64,000 nt of DNA from Mesocentrotus franciscanus (Eukaryota; Echinodermata; Echinoidea; Camarodonta; Strongylocentrotidae): positions 8,750,025-8,814,024 of the forward strand of contig CP137683.1 of the NCBI GenBank assembly GCA_037976565.1, read 5' to 3'. The notes beneath the pieces were generated by a model. It was not told the DNA's origin. It was given only the letters and a program-made list of their open reading frames with translations, and made no database searches. This document shows, piece by piece, positions 55,521-64,000 of this stretch. Each line of letters begins with the position of its first letter. Position 1 is the stretch's first letter. Position numbers and translations under genes: made by a program.

Positions 55521-57029
55521 TCTAGTGGCAGCGATGAGGATCAGAAGTAGACTGGACATTCGGGACCGGTCTGGAGACCTAGTTGATCGAGGCCACCTCA
55601 ATTGTAGCGACATACCGATTTGCAGAAGGAATCGCTAGAAAATAGTATTTTTGTTTAAATACATATATATTTACGTATTAGCGAGCGGTTAACCATAAAA
55701 GCCGCCCTAAAATATTTGCAAAGTTACCCCAGGTTTTCATTGGCCAAATTATGTCGAAGATGATCATGATGATGATGATACCTTATTGAGCAGTGCTGGT
55801 GCAGTCTACTTTTAGTGTTGCTCGTTGAACAATTAAATTTCTTTCTAAATATCCTTTGAAATAATATCATGAAATAAAGTTTCCATAATGTTATGATTTC
55901 AAAAGGTGCACCAAACGAGGCTTTAGAAATGACGACACGAAGAGAAATATAGTGTACAAATACACAATGACACTCGAGGATCTAGCTAAAACTATTCGCA
56001 TCGAAGGAACCTCAAATAGTACTATTGATGTTCCTGAGTGCGAATAGCATTAGCTTGTTCCGAGAATGAGTCATTGTATATTTGTTTTATTTCCCTTCCA
56101 CCTGTATCATTCCTTGGACACTTTTGTAATAACATGTACCGTTCTCACATTCACATCACATTAAAAAAAGAAATAAAAGAAAATTGTACGGCGCTATACA
56201 GGTACTGCAGTAGTGTACTGTAGTTACTGCGGCTCAGCGTAAATTGCAATGCGTGAGCGCCTTGACACCGCGGGACTTGCCAGCTAGAGGTGTTTGAAAT
56301 CCCGTACGCTCGCTGAATTTTGCCAGTTTGGGGGGGAAAACGAAAGTTCACTTTTTCCATAGGGAAAAGGTGAACTATTCGTGACGTCAGTAATTGAACT
56401 ACTGGGTATTCGGCAGGGAAAGTCTTTTCTAGTAAAATTATTCTTTTTCTTGTTGTGTACACTCCTAATGCAACATTCTTACAATAAGGGATATAATAAC
56501 ACATAGACCCTTTAATTTCAACTATCAAAGTATGTCTTTCAATGTGCAAACACAGGTATAGCTGCACTCGTAGTAATGACGTTTAATTGGCCCTTTAATT
56601 GATATTGAAATATGACCTTTAATGTACAGTAATTTATCAAATAACTAATAAAAAAAAGTTTCCCCCTTATCCCGTCGGTTTAATTTGGTTATTTGTTGTA
56701 CAAAATCACACGAGTGGGCCTACCTATTTGTGCCGTGTAAAAGGTTCGCGTGAACAAAAAAGGCAAATTGTTTATTGAATCAGTAAATTCGTTTGTCAGT
56801 TTTAGTTAATAATGATGAAATAAATTCAATTTCTACTCCGTAAATTTGATTTGAATATCATCTGAGTATCTGTCAATGAGTATCTGTAATTATATAAAAT
56901 TCTACATTAAAAAGCCTCGAAAAAATATAAACATATCATGGCCTATATAATATTATCATTTCGTGATGTAAACAAATTTTGTTGTGTGAAGTGCCTCAAT
57001 GTGCATTATTTAAAGGTAGGTTTTTTTCG

Positions 57030-57200
57030 TTTCATTGATGGATTGGGTGGTTCGTTGCTTGTTGTTTTGACTGACTGACTGGCCGATTGATCTATTATTG
57101 AACGATTACTTGGTTGGTTGGTTGATTTTGTTATTGATCGGTTGTTTGTTGAATTTTTCGATTGATTGGTGTTTTTTTTTTTAATTACTGATTTATTCCT
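57030..57200. repeat. GATT-rich degenerate repeat, copy 2
   Basis: Same landmarks as 46780-47210 in the same orientation, shorter. Confidence 0.8.
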
Positions 57201-57689
57201 TGATTGATTGACCAAAGTACATTCTCTATTGGGGCACTACTCAAAATATATTATGGTTGGCATATTATTATATGTCCTCTAAAAAGAAAATATCATCCTG
57301 ATTCATGCATTTTGAAAAAAGGAATTTTGGATCATTTTGAAACAAATTGGTAAAACAAAATGCCTGGTATAAATGTCGTTGGAATAAAATAAAAAAGGGG
57401 GGAGGTGGCAGTCACATTGTGTTCCCAGAGTGACAAACACACTGACTTAACGCATATGGGCAATAAAGGGGGCTTCATTCTATATATATTGAATCTCTAT
57501 ACCTTAACATCCCAGCTAGACAAATGAGCTAGCTGTGCCATTTATAGGCTGAATATGCGATCTCTCCCCATAGTTCAGTAAATTATTCACCGGGGAATTC
57601 CACATACATAACTTTTTTTTTATTGTTGTCGTTTTCGTTCTTCCTTTCTGTTTAATCTCAATCAACTGAGTTTGATGTTCGAGCACAAT

Positions 57690-59165
57690 GAAGTTTTGTT
57701 ATATCAGTTCCGTTCAGTTCAGTTCAGCTCGATTATTCATTTCATTTTCATAAAAAACACAGCAAACGCAAATAAACATACAAGTAAATATACCTACTAA
57801 GGCAGAGAATGTTCCGTTTATACAATAACCTCAAATGAAATAGGAGAACAAAGGAAAAGCCCATGGTGGCCTTGTTTAAAAGTGTTCCACGGAATATTAT
57901 AATTTATGTTATTTAGTATATATTAGTTAAAGATATCACAAAAGACAGCGATAAACACAAATGAAGACAACCAATTTCAAGAACATGTGTGAAATAATGT
58001 AAAAATTTGAGGAGGTAAAAAGGTTTGGAATGTAAATTCAATGGTAGGCCACTCAGAATACAACGTCAGTTTCATTTGTTTTTTTAAACATACTGTTTTT
58101 ATATAAACGTATGCCTTGTGGTGGAGTGTTCCATATGTTTGGCAAAGTATTACCTACAGATATTTTTAAAGAATTAACTTTTCACTTTCCATAAATGAAA
58201 CATATTGCAAAGCCGACTATTATGAGAATGAATTTGGTTATTGACCGAGAATATGGATGATATTTTATTTGGAAGTATATTTTGAAAAAAATGAAAACCA
58301 ATTAGTGCAGTATGGTATTTGAATAAATCAAAATTATTTAGAGTTTTTAAACTAAGAAATAAAGGAGCAGAATGGGTATAATAATCACTACCTGTACAAA
58401 TACGTAAAACCTTTTTTTTTTGTAATTTGAAGAGGGTATTGATTTTTCCATGAAACGAATTTCCACAAATAATAATACAATATGTCAGATAAGGTAATAT
58501 AAGTGAGTTGTACAAAGTAAATAAATTTGGAAATGGTACGTGAAATTTCAATTACATATAACACCAATATATTTTGATACTTGGTTTATAACATTATCGA
58601 TGTTGGAATCCCAACAAAGGTTGTTATCTACGGATACTCCAAGGAAATTAACAACATTTAATTTTGATATAGGTGTATAGTATCAATACTTAGGGTTACC
58701 TTAGCTAGTACATTGGACACATTTCTACTTTTATTGTGAAATAAACAAAGGTTTGTTTTAGAAAGATTTACTATCAATTTATTAGCTTTGAACCAAGTTG
58801 ATACCTTGTCTAATTCTTTGTTGACCTCATGCTCAATATTATTTAAATCAGGGTGTGAAAATATAAGAGCTGTGTCATCTGCATACCTATATACTGCATT
58901 ATATGAGAAGATTAAGTTAAGTCATTAACATATATAAAAACAAGTCATTGGCCAAGTAGAGATCCCTGGGGAACTCCGTGTGTTATGTCTGCAAAATTAG
59001 AAACATAATTATTGTACATGGTAAATTGACGTCGATTGCATAAATAACTTGTCCACGTTCACCATGAAAGTTCAATTTGGACAAGAGAATTGAATGATCT
59101 ATTATATCCCTTTTATGAATATTCATGAGTATTCTAAATACATGATTGGTCAATTGATGATCAGG
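57690..59165 (-). mobile_element. LINE reverse transcriptase, 3' portion, decayed
   Basis: Reading the minus strand: NRRQFTMYNNY, ITHGVPQGSLLGQ, YRYADDTALIFSHPDLNN with the catalytic YADD, TWFKANKLIVNLSKT, LCWDSNI, LYNSLILPYLTYCIIICGNS and FKLQKKKVLRICTGSD. The tail holds GTTCAGTTCAGTTC words at 57705. Stops and a few frameshifts are present. The RT N-terminal part is missing here and a matching piece is found at 62160-62490. Confidence 0.8.
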
Positions 59166-59459
59166 TGATAAAATATAATTTCACTATAAAATAACAAATC
59201 TCTGCCAGAGCTCCGAATATTTTTAACTTTTTTTTCATGGGCAGAACTGCGCATGCTCTATTTGATATTTTCTTCCAACGCACTACTGCGCATGCTCCCT
59301 GTTAATTGCCAAAAATTTGTGTCAAAAATTTATGTCGAACGCGCAGACGACCCGCAGAGCGTACGGACCTTTGGTACGGACTGCTCATAACCTTGACGCC
59401 TGCAGTACCGGGGCAAGTCACCGCGTACCCGTAGCTAATCGGTTCGGATCGGATAATAA

Positions 59460-60866
59460 TGTAAACAAACATGGCGACCTCCGAAGAAGTTCGCTTTGAC
59501 CTCTTACAAGGGGCAGATATCGAAGATTTTTATTGGTTCTACTGACAGTTCACATACGAAGAAAGTGATCAAGTTTGGTTTGGATGTTTTTCGTGAATTC
59601 TGCAGAGTGACTAACGTTAATTTTGAGCAAATCAGGGAACTTAAAATCAAGATTTGGACAGTGTTTTGGCGAGATTCTACATTGCTGAAAAAAACAAACG
59701 AGGAGAGGATTCCTCTGGGAAAAGTATGTTTTCTATCAGATTTGGACTGCAACGCCACTTCATTTCAACCAAGGATGTAGACATGGTTAAAAGCGGTGAG
59801 TTCAGTCGTTCCAATCGGGCTTCCAAATCAAAAATAGTAAAGCTGAAATCAATTGGCAAAGCGGAGGTGAAACATATCACTCTCCAATTAGTGATGATGA
59901 TTTGAACAAAATCGATGAACATTTGGACTTGTCAGAGCCCAAGGGTCTTCAGCGCAGAGCATTCATCGCCTGTATGCTACAATTCGCAAATCGTGGTATG
60001 GAGAATTTGCGGAATATGAGGAAAACTGACCTAATACTACACAACTCAGAGTCTGAATATTTCACTCTACTTGACAAAGCCACCAAAAATCATGCTTCGG
60101 ATTCCCGTAACAGCCAGGGTGGAGAAATGCACGCCCGTGGATATGCTGACAGGGTGTGTCCAGTCAAATTCGTAAAAGAATACTTGGTTAAACTCCATCC
60201 CGATTGTCCATTCCTATGGCAACGCCCAAAGCAGACACCCAAAGCTGGGTAACAAGATCAGTGGTATGACATTGCACCGATCGGTACACACACCCTGGAG
60301 GTGATGATGAAAACCATCAGCAAGGAAGCAAATCTCAGTCAAATCTACACGAATCACTCACTACGAGCTACAAGTGTCACTCGTCTTGATCATGCTGGAT
60401 TCGCTTCCAGAGATATTATGACTGTCTCCGGCCACAGGTCAGAAAACTCGATCAAACACTACTCGCGAACCAGTGAAGAAAATAAGATTGCTATGTCTAA
60501 GCCTCTAAGGTGATCTCGACAAGAGCATCAACGTCATCATCCGCAAAACTTGATGCCAGAGATGTTCCATCAACATCGCGTGGAGCCAAAGTACAGGTAT
60601 AACTTGCTGAGCAAATGACATCTGACAGTGTCAGTGGCATGTCTGGAGAAACAGCTGATAAGTCGGACTCGTTCACTGATGCTAGCGTATCGGATGATGT
60701 TGATGAAACTCCCTCAGACAGCCAACTAGAAATGGTGATGTCTTCTAGTCAGAGTTCAGTGCCTCTTGAAAATGTTACAATCCAGAATCTTACCTTGGTC
60801 CAAAAGACCACTCGGCCGCAGTTCCATTTCCATTCTGGATGTGTTTTTCACATTTACAATAAGTAA
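59460..60866 (+). pseudogene. Crypton tyrosine-recombinase gene, frameshifted
   Basis: N-terminal reading MATSEEVRFDLLQGADIEDF at 59471, then KKVIKFGLDVFREFC and MFSIRFGLQRHF in other frames. The catalytic region (59902-60513) reads RRAFIACMLQFANRGMENLR, then NHSLRATSVT (the HxxR box), VSGHRSENSIKHYSR (His and nucleophile Tyr). An acidic Ser-rich C-terminus ends FHFHSGCVFHIYN. There are at least three frameshifts and one stop (60250). The fold and order match Crypton/KIAA1958-type recombinases. Confidence 0.82.
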
Positions 60867-61089
60867 CTGAACAAGGAATATTTGTGTAAATATATTCAGA
60901 GATGTGGTTTTAAACTTTTACTGGTCGAGGATTACATGTACTAGTTGGAGTTCGGCATCAATCTGCATTGCATATTTGGCATAGTTTGCTGAATTTTCTT
61001 CGAAGATTTCATTGGAACTTTGAACTGTAGTAATTCGTCGTGCAAGACCATGATCTACAGTAGATTATCGTACATATAACGTCAGTCAA

Positions 61090-61900
61090 AATATTGTATT
61101 ATGAAAAAGGCATCAGATGTATAAATGACCTGATTGATGATGAGGGAAAACTTTTGACTCGTGAGCAATGTGAACAAAAATTATGTTTGAAACTAAATTA
61201 TTTGTCTTATTATTCTGTAACTCAAGCTGTAAAGTGTCGATATCGAATGCATACTGAAAAAAGTAAAAAAATGTAGTAGATCTATTAATGCCGTCACATA
61301 TCAAAATAATAGTACATGACATAAAAGGTTGTCAATATATTTACAAAACTTTTCTTGGAAAAATAAGTTGTGTACCCTTGGGAACAACATTTAGATCAAT
61401 AAATACCCCTGAATGTCAAAGAATACAAAAATATCATAGGATGATATTTCGTTTTACTCCAGATATCGGTCTAAGATATTTTCAGTATAACTATAAGAAA
61501 GTAAATATGATTCTGTATTTGAACAAGCAACTGTATAAGAAGAAAATAGTGAGTAATGAAATGTTCGTTTTGCAAAATAGAGCTGGAAGATATTGTACAT
61601 TTCTTTTATAATTGTGAAATCAGTAAATCAATCTGGAATGAAACGGTGAAATGGATAAATGAAGGTTCCCGATTATAGATAGAGTTTAATTTAGAAAATG
61701 TAACTTTTGGTTTTGAACACAAAAGAAACGATGCTTTGAAATTGCATGGTGACTTTGATTAAGCATCAACTATTCGTACAAAAGCTTAATAACAAAATTC
61801 AAAATTTTAGTTTTTTGAAGAAGAAAATTATTCAATATTATGAAGACGAGAATTCATTCTAAATCTGGTAGGCCTATGTATTAAAAAAATTACTAAATGG
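61090..61900 (+). mobile_element. L1/Tx1-like LINE C-terminal fragment
   Basis: Frames read YYEKGIRCINDLIDDEGKLL, then KISCVPLGTTFRSI and LRYFQYNYKKVNMILYLNK, then ELEDIVHFFYNCEISKSIW, the pattern of the region after RT in L1-like ORF2 (GI..I.DL.D..G and C..E...H.F..C....W). Stops and shifts are present. Confidence 0.6.
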
Positions 61901-62159
61901 CAGTCACTGCAACATTTGTTTGTATGAACAACAAGGAGAGAAATGTTTAAATATTTTGTTTTATTTGAGTTAAAGAAAGAATTCATTTCATTGATTTGTA
62001 AAGATGTTTTTTTGACTCAATAAAATAGCATTTAGAGGGCTAAAATGTTTTCAAAAATATAAAAATATTGTCTTATGATTTCCTCTTTTTGTAATTAGTT
62101 GTAAAGAAGGGATATAAAACAAAATAATATACCAAGCATTCAGTTCGTAAGAATAATGG

Positions 62160-62490
62160 AAATTATTTATCTGAGGAGGGACTGGCATAGTACTATTTTT
62201 TACCTCGGGGCAAATCTTTCTCACAGCTTTGTATATGTGTATACTATATCAAATGCTTTTGACAAATCCATAAATATTTCAATACAAAAGTTATTGATTC
62301 CATTGCTAATGTCACTTTATCCTGCAAATCAATGAAACCATGGGTTGTGGAATGATTACGTCGAAATCATTATTGGCAATCAGTAAGCATATTATGTTTA
62401 AAAAGAAAACTGTACAATCGATTATAAAACACATTTTAAAATAATTTTGATATACATGGTAACAGAGATATTGGCCGATAATTTTTTTAA
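62160..62490 (-). mobile_element. LINE reverse transcriptase, N-terminal portion, decayed
   Basis: On the minus strand: RNHSTTHGFIDLQDKVTLAM, then FMDLSKAFDIVYTY, the first RT motifs (HST..A.. and DLSKAFD). It ends about where the missing part of the minus-strand LINE at 57690-59165 would begin, so both may derive from one copy. Confidence 0.6.
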
Positions 62491-62929
62491 TACATTTTAG
62501 TGAACTTCTCGAAGGAGCTAAAACAAGTTATTCCCAATCTGAGCGGAGAAGTTTGTACCGAGCCGCAGACCACACGCTTCGAGGTCACTTCCGAGAAGAG
62601 GGAGGGGGTCGCGGAAGTATTGGCGTCAGCAATAAAACCAGTAAGGTTCGCGCCATAACACCGCGTGCTCTCAGCTCGCCTCATTATTTCTATGGTCTTC
62701 ATGAGAGATGGTCAGATTTGTGAACAAACTTTTTATACATAAATATATATATATATATATGTATATATATATCTCGCTGTAGAACTTGTATTTTTATAAT
62801 TAATGTCATGTATTTATATTATATTGACATTGTCATTGTACATTGATATATATATTTTGCTTCAATGTTTTCAATGGTGGTGAATAAACGAATTCACTTC
62901 AATTCAATAGGGGCATAGTAAGACAGCAT

Positions 62930-63540
62930 AGTAAGAACTTCAGCCGCTATAATTGGCGTGATAAGGATATGCAGTTCCGTTTGCGCCACGCTACTCTGCC
63001 GGAATCGTCGTGGGCAACTGTGGACACATAGTTGTGGTTGCCAGTGGCGACGGCCCAGTCATTTCGCCCCCTTCAGACTTTTCGGGGTGACTACCATTTC
63101 GATATATTGCAAATGCCCGATATTGAGCAAAATAATGTTTGTTTATATCATGGCACGAATATTTTAAAACAGATCAGCTGTGTGCGCGTGCGGGCTTGGC
63201 GATAACTGTACCGGAGAGTGTTTCTCACATGGGCCTATGCAGTGGTTGCAGCTAGTGGCAATATACACGCATACGGTCACTCGGCTAGAACAAGGCACTG
63301 TATTCTTTAGACGTTTTGATACATCCCTGCTGACTAGACATGGATTTACTCGTACTTTGCGACTTTTCAATGCTTGCAGCTCATTCCTTCAGAATAGGGG
63401 CGGCTCTTTCGGCGGCTATGAGGGGATATTCTGGTGGGCAGATTAAAAAAAGGGTCGCTGGACCTCCCAGTCATTTCGCCGCTATACGTTTGATCAAATC
63501 CTTTCAATGCGCTCTCATGTCAATAGCATCTGTGTAAAGC
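62930..63540 (+). pseudogene. Tyrosine-recombinase fragment (DIRS/Ngaro-like or related)
   Basis: Over two frames: SLLTRHGFTRTLR, then AAHSFRIGAALSAAMRGYS and GGQIKK. HSFRIGAA..AA..G is the HxxR box of eukaryotic phage-integrase-like recombinases. Short and shifted; the upstream part near 62980 may hold the core-binding domain. Confidence 0.55.
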
Positions 63541-63559
63541 ATCCTTCGCTTTGAGACTA

Positions 63560-64000
63560 ATTGTTAAAATTCATAAATTCCTCTTCAAGTCATCCACTGA
63601 AATTCTCGTCCACGCATTTATCAGCTCATTCCTTTACAGTTGTAATAGCCTGGTCCATGGAATTCCCGAAAGTTCAAAGTTCTTATTTTAACTTTCTAGT
63701 CTCTACATAGCTAGTCATGCCCCAAATTATCTTTCTCAACTGATACAGTTTTACACACCCAATAGGTCCTTCGCCCGTTCTGCAAATCAAACTCTCTTGA
63801 AGGTTAAAAAAGCAAAAACAAAATACTTTGGTGATAGCCAGGTCCTTTTCTTGCTCTGCTCCACGTTGTGGAATTCTCCTCCAGCCTCCTTTCGTTGCGT
63901 CTCTGTTATTATACTTAGTTTAGATCAAAATTAAAAACCTACCTTATGGAAAAGGCGTATTCAACCCAGTTCTTAAATTGTTACCTTACCTTGTTATCTT
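63560..64000 (+). mobile_element. CR1-like LINE C-terminal fragment, continues past window
   Basis: Reads KSSTEILVHAFISSFLYSCN, SLVHGIPESS, APNYLSQLIQFYTPN and TLWNSPPASF in nearby frames, the standard C-terminal order of CR1/L2 ORF2. Confidence 0.65.

Noticed and set aside
56151..56567. 138-codon minus-strand frame
   Set aside because: No recognisable motif, poor splice context, AT-rich chance frame.
1..64000. CRISPR arrays, operons, bacterial promoters
   Set aside because: The window is eukaryotic; no regularly spaced short repeat with unique spacers was seen.

Overview
This window is eukaryotic nuclear DNA, most likely from a marine invertebrate deuterostome; an echinoderm is my best guess. 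The evidence is AT-rich non-coding DNA, small GT-AG exons separated by kilobase introns, a high load of CR1/L2-like, L1-like, Penelope, Crypton, tyrosine-recombinase, hAT and MITE remnants, and a polydom-type matrix protein gene. I cannot name the species. Most open frames in the window are chance or low-complexity; the real coding content is a chain of short exons.

Layout. (1) 1-8690: a tandem repeat array with a unit of about 2.19 kb, plus diverged lead-in copies. It carries degenerate tRNA-Gly-like heads followed by T-runs, long polypyrimidine blocks, alternating CG tracts, and many AGGTCA and TGACGTCA motifs. (2) 9442-41416, minus strand: 23 exons of one large gene orthologous to SVEP1/polydom. 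In transcript order it encodes vWA (2 exons), a Cys-rich/EGF-like exon, an ephrin-receptor-like exon, three CCP/sushi domains, two HYR domains, a fourth CCP, a linker with a furin-like site, three ephrin-receptor-like modules, six EGF repeats, a pentraxin/LamG domain and two further EGF repeats. Both ends are missing: the signal-peptide exon would lie to the right and the C-terminal CCP/EGF region to the left. Splice phases join consistently except at two places, described in the findings. Introns hold SINEs, LINE fragments, foldback MITEs, a non-autonomous hAT and decayed copies of neighbouring exons. (3) 41.4-49.9 kb: no firm gene; nested inverted repeats, a GC-rich TIR element, LINE tails and simple repeats. 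(4) 49.97-55.9 kb, plus strand: a TATA/CCAAT promoter, a non-coding first exon with a clean donor, then tandemly duplicated 1.56 kb units that each end in a small second exon encoding a short hydrophilic protein. A Penelope-like element with two oppositely oriented hammerhead-like motifs sits in the first intron. (5) 56-64 kb: a transposon graveyard. A LINE on the minus strand appears to be interrupted by a decayed Crypton tyrosine-recombinase gene and an L1-like fragment; a second tyrosine-recombinase fragment and a CR1-like tail follow.

The polydom gene is the only conventional protein gene recognised here. Its product should be a secreted extracellular-matrix/adhesion protein. All domain calls come from reading translations by eye; no database search was run.
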